Part shown: positions 7,282 through 14,737 of the stretch, one piece after another | How the letters are laid out: every line of letters starts with the position of its first letter | Position numbering within the stretch: position 1 is the first letter of the stretch | NCBI GenBank assembly: GCA_028872975.1 | Contig: JAGWNV010000003.1 | Location: forward strand, 1 to 25,947 | From: Acidobacteriota bacterium | GTDB taxonomy: Bacteria; Actinomycetota; Acidimicrobiia; Acidimicrobiales; UBA8190 | Length of the DNA stretch: 25,947 nucleotides | Reading direction: 5' to 3' | Program-made: the position numbers and the translations under genes | Notes under the pieces: generated by a model | Told to the model about the DNA's origin: nothing | Database searches by the model: none | The model's input: only the letters and a program-made list of their open reading frames with translations

Positions 7282-7378
7282 GCCTTCATGATGCGCCCTG
7301 GGCGCCCCCGCCTGCGAACGCGGCACGGGGCTGACCCGCCGTGGCCGCCCGGCTGAGCGTCCGTCGCCGTCCTCCCAC

Positions 7379-7396
7379 GGCCCGGGGGCCCGGGCC
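7379..7396 (-). terminator. GC-rich inverted repeat downstream of the amidohydrolase operon
   Basis: GGCCCGGG and CCCGGGCC, two bases apart, form an 8-bp inverted repeat about 20 bases past the amidohydrolase stop codon. It is the only strong hairpin in the 135-base gap before the next gene. No T-run follows on the minus strand, so it is at best a hairpin of the U-less kind, or it may simply reflect base composition. The rest of the gap shows nothing I can name. Confidence 0.35.
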
Positions 7397-7416
7397 GCCC
7401 GGCCTGGCCGGATGCC

Positions 7417-8499
7417 CTACAGGCCGTAGAAGGACCGGGCGTTGCCTCCGGCGATCTTGGCCAGGGACTCGGCGGCGAGACGGCCCGAGGCGTGCTCGAC
7501 GAGCTCGCTCGTGGCGTTGGGCCAGGCGCCGTCCCAGTGGGGGTAGTCGCTCGCGAACATGACGCAGCCGTCGCCCAAGGCCTCGACGATGGCGGGCAGG
7601 GTCCCCTCGTCGGGCTCGCAGGTCACCCACACGTTGCCGGCGGCCACGTACTCGGCGGGGTGCCGCTGCCAGCCCCCCGGGATCCAGTCGCCCCGGGACT
7701 CGAAATGCTCCCCGAGTCGCTCGACGAACCAGGGCAGCCAGCCGGCGCCCGCTTCCAGGAAGGCCACCTTGAGCCGGGGGTGACGGTCGAAGACGCCCCC
7801 GCTCACGAGGGCGGTCATGGCCGACATCTGGTCGAAGGGGAAGCTGATGCAGTGGACCTGGATGTAGTTGGTGAACCGGTCCACGCCGATCTTGGGCAGG
7901 TGGATCCCCGGGGCCCCGTGGACCCCGAGGGGCATGTCGAGGTCGGCGGCGGCGGCGTAGAAGGCGTCGAGGTCGGGGTGGTCGAGGTTCCGCTCCCGCA
8001 GCGCCGGCGGGACCACCGTGCAGACGAGCTCGAGCTCCTTGGCCTCCGTCATGACCTCGACGGCCTCGGCGACGTGCTCGACGGGGACCACGGCGGCGGC
8101 GTGCAGCCTGCCCTGGCTCTTGGCGCAGAACTCCGCCGCCCAGGCGTTGTACATCCGGGCCAGCCCGGCGCCGAGGGTCGGGTCCTCGAGGGTCGGCACG
8201 CAGAGCCCGAAGCTCGGGAACAGCACCATCTCGTCGATGCCGTCGGTGTCGGCGTTGGCGAGGACCCCTTCGACGCTCCGGGGGTCGACGCCGGGTGCCC
8301 CGGTCAGACCGTGCTCGGGCGGGCAGCCTGCCCCGGGCCCTTCGTAGTCGGGATAGGGCCGGCCCTCGATGCACACGCCGAGCTTGGTGTCGCTCCTCAG
8401 GGTGACGTGGTCGGGGAACCGCTGGAAGAGCTCCCCGAAGAACTCGACCGGCTCCACCACGTGCCCGTCGGCGTCCACGACGTCCAGGTCTCGGCCCAC
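7417..8499 (-). CDS. Amidohydrolase-2 family protein (COG2159, ACMSD-like TIM barrel), copy 1
   Basis: A 360-aa metal-dependent hydrolase or decarboxylase of the family that includes ACMSD and gamma-resorcylate decarboxylase. Motifs: VDADGHVVEP at the N-terminus (D11-x-H13, where classical members have HxH), the barrel strand GIDEMVLFPS, the GVHGAPG His, LEAGAGWLPWF, and ASDYPHWDG with the conserved late Asp. The VDADGHVxEP subgroup is common in actinobacterial catabolic clusters, but I know of no firm reaction for it. It is the last gene of a four-gene minus-strand operon (ALDH, deacylase, ADH, this gene), one base after the ADH stop. It resembles copy 3 (14734-15870) in its N-terminal and C-terminal motifs. 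Confidence 0.87.
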   Translation of the reverse strand: MGRDLDVVDADGHVVEPVEFFGELFQRFPDHVTLRSDTKLGVCIEGRPYPDYEGPGAGCPPEHGLTGAPGVDPRSVEGVLANADTDGIDEMVLFPSFGLCVPTLEDPTLGAGLARMYNAWAAEFCAKSQGRLHAAAVVPVEHVAEAVEVMTEAKELELVCTVVPPALRERNLDHPDLDAFYAAAADLDMPLGVHGAPGIHLPKIGVDRFTNYIQVHCISFPFDQMSAMTALVSGGVFDRHPRLKVAFLEAGAGWLPWFVERLGEHFESRGDWIPGGWQRHPAEYVAAGNVWVTCEPDEGTLPAIVEALGDGCVMFASDYPHWDGAWPNATSELVEHASGRLAAESLAKIAGGNARSFYGL

Positions 8500-8500
8500 C

Positions 8501-9601
8501 TCAGCCGCCCTCCTCGTCGAACACGATCACGCTCCGGGCCACGGTGCCCGCCTCCATGGCGGCAAAGGCCTCGTTGACCTCGCCGAGACCGATCCGCCTG
8601 CTCACGAGCCCCGAGGCGTCGACGGCACCGCTGCGGACGAGGTCGACGAGGACCGGGAAATCCCGGTCGGGATCGGTCGACCCGTAGACGCATCCCTTCA
8701 GGGTCTTGGCGTCCACGAAGAGCTCCATGGCACCGAAGGAGACCTGCTCGGCCGGAGACCCGGCACCGACGAGGACGACAGTGCCGCCCCGTCGGGCCGA
8801 GGCGAAGGCGTCGCGGATGGTCGAGGCCCTCCCCACCACCTCGAACACCGTGTCGGCCCCCCGGCCCGCCGTCGCCTCCCGGACCCCGCCCACGGTGTCG
8901 ACGGTGGCGTCCACGACGGCCGTGGCCCCGAACCGCTTGGCCATCTCGAGCTTGGCCGGCACCGGGTCGACGGCCACGATGGGGGTCGCCCCGGCGAGCC
9001 GGGCCCCCTGGATCACCGACAGCCCGACCCCCCCGCAGCCGACCACCGCCACCGACGTGCCGGGACGGACGTCGGCGGTGTGCCAGACGGCGCCGATGCC
9101 GGTGGAGAGGGCGCAGCCCACGAGGGCGGCGAGCTCGAGGGGCACCGACGGGTCGACCTTCACGACCTCCCCCTCGGGCACGAGGGTCCGCTCGGCGAAG
9201 GTGGCCGTGCCCAGTCCCCGTACGAGGGGTCGCCCCCCGACGGTGGCGTAGTCGCCGCCGAGGGCCTCGGCCAGGCCGTTCTCGCACAGCATGGGCTGGC
9301 CGGAGAGGCACCAGAAGCACCGCCGGCAGGGCGGCATCCAGGTGAGCACCACGTGGTCACCGGGAGCGACCCGGGTCACGAGGTCCCCGACGGCCTCCAC
9401 CACGCCGGCGCCCTCGTGGCCGAGGACGGTGGGGAACATGAAGGGGATCGACCCCTTCTGGACGGACAGGTCCGAGTGGCAGACCCCGCTGGCCGCCATC
9501 CGCACCACCACGTCCCGGCGCCCCGGTGTGGCGAGCTCGATCTCCTCGACGACGAGGGGCGTACCCACCTCGTGGCAGACGGCGGCCCGGGTGGTGGTCA
9601 C
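8501..9601 (-). CDS. Zinc-dependent alcohol dehydrogenase (MDR family, class III-like)
   Basis: A 366-aa medium-chain dehydrogenase that should oxidise an alcohol to an aldehyde with NAD(P)+. The catalytic zinc ligands are C41 (SGVCHSD), H62 with E63 (GHEGAG) and C163 (VGCALSTGIGAV). The structural zinc site is intact: C92-x2-C95-x2-C98-x7-C106. The Rossmann motif GCGGVG is at 188-193. It belongs with the actinobacterial Zn-ADHs related to mycothiol- or NDMA-dependent alcohol dehydrogenases; which of these cannot be decided. The GTG start overlaps the upstream deacylase stop (GTGA). The aldehyde dehydrogenase two genes upstream in the same operon would take its product onward. Confidence 0.9.
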   Translation of the reverse strand: MTTTRAAVCHEVGTPLVVEEIELATPGRRDVVVRMAASGVCHSDLSVQKGSIPFMFPTVLGHEGAGVVEAVGDLVTRVAPGDHVVLTWMPPCRRCFWCLSGQPMLCENGLAEALGGDYATVGGRPLVRGLGTATFAERTLVPEGEVVKVDPSVPLELAALVGCALSTGIGAVWHTADVRPGTSVAVVGCGGVGLSVIQGARLAGATPIVAVDPVPAKLEMAKRFGATAVVDATVDTVGGVREATAGRGADTVFEVVGRASTIRDAFASARRGGTVVLVGAGSPAEQVSFGAMELFVDAKTLKGCVYGSTDPDRDFPVLVDLVRSGAVDASGLVSRRIGLGEVNEAFAAMEAGTVARSVIVFDEEGG

Positions 9602-11319
9602 CGGCCGGGGACCGTCACCGTGTCGGTGTCGGCGCCCGACCGGAGCACCGACCCGGGGGTGGCACCGGTGAAGGCCCCGTCGCGGACGATCTCGGTCCCG
9701 TTCACGACGACATGGGAGATGCCCTCGGCTTCGGCGTAGAGCCGGCTGGCCCCACCGGGGAGGTCGTTGCGGGTCCGCTCCGGACCGTGGCCGATCCGGT
9801 CGGGGTCGAAGAGGACGAGGTCGGCCCACCAGCCTTCTCGGACCCGTCCCCTGTCCCGGAGCCCGTAGAGCCGGGCGGGGACGTCGGTGAGCTGGCGGAC
9901 CGCCTCCTCCCAGCTGAGAAGCCCCCGCTTGCGGACCCCGTCGCCGAGCATCGAGGTGGAGTAGATGGCCCCGCACATGACGTCGAGATGGGCACCGGCG
10001 TCGGACCCCCCCACGATGGTCCGGGGGTCCTGCCAGACCTTGGCCCGCAGCTCCCAGTCGGCCTCCGACTCGGGGATGGGCGGCCGCAGGCCGGTGCGAA
10101 GGCCGTCGGCCACGACGATGTCGAGGAGGGCGTCGAAGGGCTCCTTGCCCTGCGCCTCGGCCGCCTCCCCGATGCTCCTGCCCTCGTAGCGGGCGTTCTC
10201 CGGGGCGAAGGTCTCCTCGACGAGGAGCCACTTCCAGTTGGCGAGCGCCCCCAGGATGCCGGCCTCCTTGGACGCCGCCCCGGCGGCGAGCCGCCCGCGC
10301 TCGGCGGGGTCCCGGAGCCGGGCGAGGCGTTCCTCGGCCGGCACGGCGAAGAGCTCCCGCCAGCCGGGGAGCCCGTCGAGGATGGCCCCGTGCTCGAAGG
10401 AGAGCCGGATCTTCATGGTGTGGGGCAGGGTGAGGGCGACCACGGTGGCGCCCCGCTCGGCCGCCGCCGTCGAGGCGGCCAGCTGCCGCTCGCACCCCTC
10501 GGGGTTCCCGGCCGAGACGCCGAGGACGTTCCAGTTGGCGGGCCGGTCGGCGAGGAGCGAGAGGGTGCCGAGCAGCTCCACCTCCTCCTCGCTGAACCCG
10601 TTGAGACAGCCCGGCACGATGATCTCGAGGGTCGTCCCCGGGAGCCCCGAGAGCGCCGAGCAGAGCGCCTCGATCTCGGCCCGGGCCGCCGCCCGGGACG
10701 GCACGGGCTGGCCGTCGCCGTCGTTGTGGGTGTGGGCCTGGGACGTCGAGAACCCGAGCGCCCCCTGGCGGGCACAGTCCCCGAGGAGCTCGACCATGGC
10801 CCGGACCTGGCTGTCGGTGGCCACGCCCCCGACGGCCTCCTCCCCCATCACGGCCCGGCGGATGGCCGAGTGGCCGGCCAGGAACCCGGCGTTCACGGCG
10901 ACCTGCCCGTCGAGCCGGCCCAGCCAGTCGCCGAAGGAGCTCCACTTCCAGTCGAGGTGCTCGAGGGACTGAAGCGGCATCCCCTCGACCCGGGCCATCA
11001 TCCGGGCGATGTAGTCGGCGTGGGCCGGGCCGGCCGGTGCCAGGGAGAACCCGCAGTTCCCCCCGATCACCGTGGTCACCCCGTGCAGGGGCGAGGGGCT
11101 GGCCGTGGGGTCCCAGAAGAGCTGGGCGTCGTAGTGGGTGTGGAGGTCGACGAAGCCGGGCGCCACCATGAGGCCCTCGGCGTCGATCTCCTCGGCACCC
11201 CCCTCGTCCACCTCGCCGACGGTGACGACACGGCCGTCGCGCACTCCGACGTCGGCGCGCCGGGCCGGCGCCCCCGTCCCGTCGACGACGGTGCCGCCGC
11301 GGACGACGAGGTCGAGCAT
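9598..11319 (-). CDS. N-acyl-D-amino-acid deacylase-type amidohydrolase (amidohydrolase-3 / D-aminoacylase family)
   Basis: A 573-aa metal-dependent amidohydrolase. It has the N-terminal beta-domain (LDLVVRGGTVVDGTG), the metal motif GFVDLHTHYDAQ with H60 and H62, and GGNCGFS, in which C89 fits the zinc-bridging Cys of D-aminoacylase. Further motifs are AGHSAIR, TSQAHTHND, GGSDAGAHLD with the catalytic-type Asp, and the C-terminal GWWADLVLFDPDRI that closes the composite domain. Characterised relatives cleave N-acyl-D-amino acids; many uncharacterised ones act on cyclic or amide substrates. The true substrate is unknown. It starts at ATG 11319, sharing one base with the aldehyde dehydrogenase stop (TGATG), and sits second in the operon. 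Confidence 0.88.
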   Translation of the reverse strand: MLDLVVRGGTVVDGTGAPARRADVGVRDGRVVTVGEVDEGGAEEIDAEGLMVAPGFVDLHTHYDAQLFWDPTASPSPLHGVTTVIGGNCGFSLAPAGPAHADYIARMMARVEGMPLQSLEHLDWKWSSFGDWLGRLDGQVAVNAGFLAGHSAIRRAVMGEEAVGGVATDSQVRAMVELLGDCARQGALGFSTSQAHTHNDGDGQPVPSRAAARAEIEALCSALSGLPGTTLEIIVPGCLNGFSEEEVELLGTLSLLADRPANWNVLGVSAGNPEGCERQLAASTAAAERGATVVALTLPHTMKIRLSFEHGAILDGLPGWRELFAVPAEERLARLRDPAERGRLAAGAASKEAGILGALANWKWLLVEETFAPENARYEGRSIGEAAEAQGKEPFDALLDIVVADGLRTGLRPPIPESEADWELRAKVWQDPRTIVGGSDAGAHLDVMCGAIYSTSMLGDGVRKRGLLSWEEAVRQLTDVPARLYGLRDRGRVREGWWADLVLFDPDRIGHGPERTRNDLPGGASRLYAEAEGISHVVVNGTEIVRDGAFTGATPGSVLRSGADTDTVTVPGR

Positions 11320-12785
11320 CACCGCACCTCCGCAGCCGGGAACTCGAGGATGGTCTTGGGTCGGGTGAAGGCGAGCATGCCCTCGGGGCCGAGCTCGGCG
11401 CCGAAGCCCGACTGCTTCCACCCGCCGAAGGGCGCCCGGTGGTCCATTGCCACCGTCCCGTGGTTGTTCACGAAGACCGTCCCGGCCTCGAGGGCCCCGG
11501 TCAGCCGCCGGGCGACGTCCGGGTCCGAGGTCCACACCGAGGCGCACAGCCCGTAGCTCGTGTCGTTGGCCCGCCGGACGACCTCGTCCAAGGTCTCGTA
11601 GCCGAGCACGGGCACGGCCGGGCCGAACTGCTCCTCGGCGACGATGGTCGCCTCCTCCGGGGCCCCTTCGACGACGGCGGGCGAGACGAAGTGGCCACCG
11701 GCCTCGGCGTCCTCGGGCCGGAGCCGGGCCGGCTGGTGGACGACGGCCCCCCGGGCCCGGGCGTCCTCGAGCATCGACTCGAGCCGCTGCCGGTCGGCCT
11801 GGCGGTGGAGGGGCCCCATGGTGACCTCCCCGGCGAGCCCGTCGCCCACGACCTCCCGTCCCACCCGGGCGACGAGGGCCTCGACGAGGTCGCCCACCTT
11901 CTCCCTGGGGGCGTAGATCCGCTTCACCGCCATGCAGACCTGGCCCGTGGTGAGGAAGGCGGCGCTGAAGAGCTTGTCGGCGAGGGCCTCGTCGATCTCG
12001 ACGTCGGGGGCGATGACGGCCGGGTCGTTCCCGCCGAGCTCGAGCACGAGGGGGGTGAGGGCGGCGGCGGCCACCTCCATGACGGACCGGCCCGTGGGCA
12101 CGCCGCCGGTGAAGGAGACCATGTCCACCCCGCCATGGGCGACGAGGGACCGGCCGAGCTCGGGTGCGGGACCGTTCACGGCGTTGACGACGCCGGCCGG
12201 CAGCGCCTCGGCCATCGCCGCCGTCACGGCCAGGACCGCCCCCGGACAGGTGGGGGGTGCCTTCACCACGACGGTGTTCCCCATGAGCAGCGCCGGCCAG
12301 ACCTTGTTGCCGAGCACCGAGACGGGCCAGTTGAAGGGAAGGATGGCGGCCACCACGCCGTGCGGCTCGGGAAGGACCCGCGTCGTCCGTCCCCGGCCCT
12401 CCATGACCCGACCGGCCAGCACCTCGGCGGCGAGAGGGGCGAAGGCGTCGGCCATGCCGCCGATGGTCCCGGCGTCGAACTGCGCCTCCCACAGGACCTT
12501 GCCGTGCTCCCGGGTGAGAAGCCGCGCCAGGTCGCCGGTCTCCACTGCCGCCCCCGCCGCCCCCGCCGCCTTCCGGACGAGGGCGAACCGCTCGTCTTGG
12601 GCCATGGCCGCCCACGACGGCTGGGCCCGCCGGGCCGCCGCCACGGCGGCGTCGAGCTGCTCGGGCGAGGCCGCCGGCGCCTCGAGGACCACCTCGGCGG
12701 GCCGGGCCGGGTTCTGCACCGGGTAGCTCCCTCCACCGCCGGCCACCACCGCTCCGTCGATCACCAACCCCATCGGTTCGCCCAT
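11319..12785 (-). CDS. NAD(P)-dependent aldehyde dehydrogenase
   Basis: A 488-aa enzyme of the standard ALDH family, oxidising an aldehyde to a carboxylate. Visible are PFNWP (150-154), the cofactor-binding Lys in VVVKAP, FTGGVPTG (225-232), the catalytic Glu E249 in LELGGNDP, the nucleophile C284 in TTGQVCMAVKR, and EEQFGP near the C-terminus. Length and motifs are complete. The start at ATG 12785 is supported by an AAGGGGGA Shine-Dalgarno eight bases upstream. It is the first gene of the leftward operon, divergent from tetR. Its promoter overlaps a perfect palindrome, so repression by the neighbouring TetR protein is likely. Confidence 0.93.
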   Translation of the reverse strand: MGEPMGLVIDGAVVAGGGGSYPVQNPARPAEVVLEAPAASPEQLDAAVAAARRAQPSWAAMAQDERFALVRKAAGAAGAAVETGDLARLLTREHGKVLWEAQFDAGTIGGMADAFAPLAAEVLAGRVMEGRGRTTRVLPEPHGVVAAILPFNWPVSVLGNKVWPALLMGNTVVVKAPPTCPGAVLAVTAAMAEALPAGVVNAVNGPAPELGRSLVAHGGVDMVSFTGGVPTGRSVMEVAAAALTPLVLELGGNDPAVIAPDVEIDEALADKLFSAAFLTTGQVCMAVKRIYAPREKVGDLVEALVARVGREVVGDGLAGEVTMGPLHRQADRQRLESMLEDARARGAVVHQPARLRPEDAEAGGHFVSPAVVEGAPEEATIVAEEQFGPAVPVLGYETLDEVVRRANDTSYGLCASVWTSDPDVARRLTGALEAGTVFVNNHGTVAMDHRAPFGGWKQSGFGAELGPEGMLAFTRPKTILEFPAAEVR

Positions 12786-12793
12786 GCTGTACT

Positions 12794-12801
12794 TCCCCCT
12801 T
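12794..12801 (-). promoter_or_regulatory. Ribosome-binding site of the aldehyde dehydrogenase gene
   Basis: AAGGGGGA on the minus strand lies eight bases before ATG 12785. It is one of only two clear Shine-Dalgarno sequences in the window. It fits a transcript that does have a leader, starting within or near the operator. Confidence 0.65.
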
Positions 12802-12807
12802 GTCACT

Positions 12808-12824
12808 GGAGAACGACGTTCTCC
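12808..12824. promoter_or_regulatory. Perfect 17-bp palindrome: probable TetR operator
   Basis: GGAGAACGACGTTCTCC has 8-bp arms around a central A. It lies between the divergent aldehyde dehydrogenase and tetR genes. It covers the -35 area of the tetR promoter and the likely transcription start of the aldehyde dehydrogenase operon. This size and position are typical of an operator for an autoregulating TetR repressor. Confidence 0.78.
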
Positions 12825-12827
12825 GGG

Positions 12828-12833
12828 ATGATA
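12828..12833 (-). promoter_or_regulatory. -10 box of the aldehyde dehydrogenase operon
   Basis: TATCAT on the minus strand is a good -10 hexamer. Transcription would begin about seven bases on, near 12821, inside the palindrome, giving a leader of about 36 bases that contains the Shine-Dalgarno. It overlaps the -10 of tetR on the other strand. Confidence 0.55.
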
Positions 12834-12837
12834 GTTT
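12832..12837 (+). promoter_or_regulatory. -10 box of the tetR operon
   Basis: TAGTTT fits TANNNT and lies eight bases before ATG 12846, so the mRNA would be leaderless or nearly so. The -35 position (about 12809-12814) falls inside the palindrome, consistent with autoregulation. Confidence 0.5.
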
Positions 12838-12845
12838 GCGGCGGC

Positions 12846-13535
12846 ATGAGCCTCCAGGCCGTGTCCGGCGCCGTCGGCGGCCGGGACGACGGAGACGGGG
12901 CCGAGAACGCCGGCCCGAGTGCGCGGCCGGGCACCGACCCCCGGGCGGACCGCTTCGTCGAGGCGGCCCGGGCCCTCGTGTGGGAGGCGGGAGGCCCGGG
13001 CTTCACCGTGACCCAGGTGGTGGCCGCGGCGGGGAGCTCGCTCAAGAGCTTCTACCGGTGCTTCGGCTCGAAGGACGAGCTCCTCGTGGCCCTCTTCGCC
13101 GACGACGCCCGCCGGGGGGCCGACGCCCTGGCGAGGATCGTCCGCCGCCGGCCACCGACCGACCGGCTCCGGACCGCCGTCGTCGGCCTCTTCCGGTTCC
13201 TCGGCGACAAGGGCCGGCTCCCCTATGCGGCGGCGCTGGTCGGCGAGCACCTCCGGCTCGCCCAGTCGCGCCCCGAGGCACTCACCGCCGTCCTCGAACC
13301 CTTCCTCGCCCTCTTCGAATCCGAGATGGGGGCGGCCGCCGTGCGGGGGGAGATCCGTCCCGGCGACCACCGCCGCGACGCCCGGACCGTCTTCCATCTC
13401 GTGATCTCCCACCTCCACGCCCTCGTGTACCACCAGATCGACGACGACCCGGCAGTGCTCTCCGAGGAGCTCTGGGCCTTCTGCGCCGCCGCCCTCCGGC
13501 CCGCCACGGCGACGACGGAGGGCGGGCGGCGGTGA
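12846..13535 (+). CDS. TetR-family transcriptional regulator
   Basis: A 229-aa repressor-type protein. After a flexible Gly/Asp-rich tail (1-33) comes the TetR DNA-binding domain: ADRFVEAARALVWEAGG, then the helix-turn-helix FTVTQVVAAAGSSLKSFYRCF (53-73) and GSKDELLVALF. The C-terminal ligand domain (about 90-220) gives no clue to the inducer. It probably binds the palindrome at 12808-12824 and controls both its own operon (two amidohydrolases and an acyl-CoA ligase downstream) and the divergent aldehyde dehydrogenase operon. Its ligand would most simply be the pathway substrate or a CoA ester made from it. The stop overlaps the GTG of the next gene. Confidence 0.92.
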   Translation: MSLQAVSGAVGGRDDGDGAENAGPSARPGTDPRADRFVEAARALVWEAGGPGFTVTQVVAAAGSSLKSFYRCFGSKDELLVALFADDARRGADALARIVRRRPPTDRLRTAVVGLFRFLGDKGRLPYAAALVGEHLRLAQSRPEALTAVLEPFLALFESEMGAAAVRGEIRPGDHRRDARTVFHLVISHLHALVYHQIDDDPAVLSEELWAFCAAALRPATATTEGGRR

Positions 13536-14737
13536 CGTCCCCGCTCCTCCTGCCGGACCCGGCCCCGCGGCCCATCAGGGTCCCGGTCATCTCCGTCGAC
13601 GACCACCTCATCGAGCCGCCGGACCTCTTCGAGGGAAGGGTGCCCGCCGCCCTGGCCGACCGGGCCCCCCGGATCGTCGAGCACGACGACGGGACCCAGT
13701 ACTGGCTCTACGAGGACCGGACCTACCCGAACGTCGGCCTCAACGCCGTGGCGGGGCGGACGCGGGAGTCATGGAGCATGGACCCCTCCCGGTTCGACGA
13801 GATGCGGCCCGGCTGCTTCGACATCGATGCCCGGGTCGCCGACATGGACGTGAACGGGGTCTGGGCGGCGCTGTGCTTCCCCTCCCTCGTCGCCGGCTTC
13901 TGCGGGTCGGTCTTCCTCCGTTCCCAGGACCCCGCCCTCGGCCTCGCCAGTCTCCGGGCCTGGAACGACTGGCACATCGAGGTGTGGGCGGGCAGCCACC
14001 CGGAGCGGATCATCCCCCTCCAGCTCCCCTGGCTGGCCGACGTCGAGATCGGCGCCGAGGAGGTCCGCCGGAACGCGTCCCGGGGGTTCAAGGCGGTGAG
14101 CTTCCCCGAATTCCCGGCCCAGCTCGGCCTGCCCTCGATCTTCACCCGCCACTGGGACCCCTTCTTCGCCGCCTGCGCCGAGACCGGCACCGTGGTCTGC
14201 CTCCACACCGGCGCCTCGGCCTGGGCGCCCCTGCCCTCACCCGGCCCCCCCTTCGAGCTCCTGCCCACCCTCTTCCCGGTGAACGCCCTCATCGCCGCCG
14301 CCGAGTGGCTCTGGTCGGGCGTGGCCCTGCGCATCCCCGAGCTCGCCGTCGCCCTCTCCGAAGGCGGGATCGGCTGGGTGCCCATGCTCATCGACCGGGC
14401 CGACTACGTCCTCGCCCACTCGGCCTCGGGCACCGAGAGCGGGGCCTGGAGCGGGGATCTCCTGCCGAGCGAGGTCCTCCGGCGGAACTTCTGGTTCTGC
14501 ACCATCGACGACCCGTCGCTCATGGCGCTCCGCCACGTGATCGGCGTCGACCACATCATGTTGGAGAGCGACTACCCCCACGCCGACTCGACATGGCCCG
14601 ACACCCAGGCGGTCATCGAGAAGTCCCTCGGGGGGCTCCCCGAGGACGAGCTCCGGCAGGTGGCCTACGCCAACGCCGCCGCCCTCTTCCGCCATCCCCT
14701 CCCCCCGTCCGACGACTGGCGGGACCCGGCGCCGTGA
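13532..14737 (+). CDS. Amidohydrolase-2 family protein, copy 2 (longer subgroup)
   Basis: A 401-aa ACMSD/COG2159-type TIM-barrel enzyme. Motifs are SVDDHLIEPPDLF (D23-x-H25 in place of HxH), YEDRTYPNVGLNAVAGR, VADMDVNGVWAALCFPS, VCLHTGAS with the barrel His, SEGGIGWVPMLIDRAD, and LESDYPHADSTWPDT with the conserved Asp. It is longer than the other two copies, with an inserted region around 225-255. Proteins of this type act as hydrolases or non-oxidative decarboxylases on ring acids and lactones; the reaction here is unknown. GTG 13532 overlaps the tetR stop (GTGA), and the stop overlaps the next GTG, so the four-gene unit is tightly coupled. Confidence 0.87.
   Translation: MTSPLLLPDPAPRPIRVPVISVDDHLIEPPDLFEGRVPAALADRAPRIVEHDDGTQYWLYEDRTYPNVGLNAVAGRTRESWSMDPSRFDEMRPGCFDIDARVADMDVNGVWAALCFPSLVAGFCGSVFLRSQDPALGLASLRAWNDWHIEVWAGSHPERIIPLQLPWLADVEIGAEEVRRNASRGFKAVSFPEFPAQLGLPSIFTRHWDPFFAACAETGTVVCLHTGASAWAPLPSPGPPFELLPTLFPVNALIAAAEWLWSGVALRIPELAVALSEGGIGWVPMLIDRADYVLAHSASGTESGAWSGDLLPSEVLRRNFWFCTIDDPSLMALRHVIGVDHIMLESDYPHADSTWPDTQAVIEKSLGGLPEDELRQVAYANAAALFRHPLPPSDDWRDPAP

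Noticed and set aside
9526..11556. A 676-residue plus-strand frame opposite the deacylase and dehydrogenases
   Set aside because: No family motif, low complexity, and it spans the boundaries of three confident minus-strand genes.
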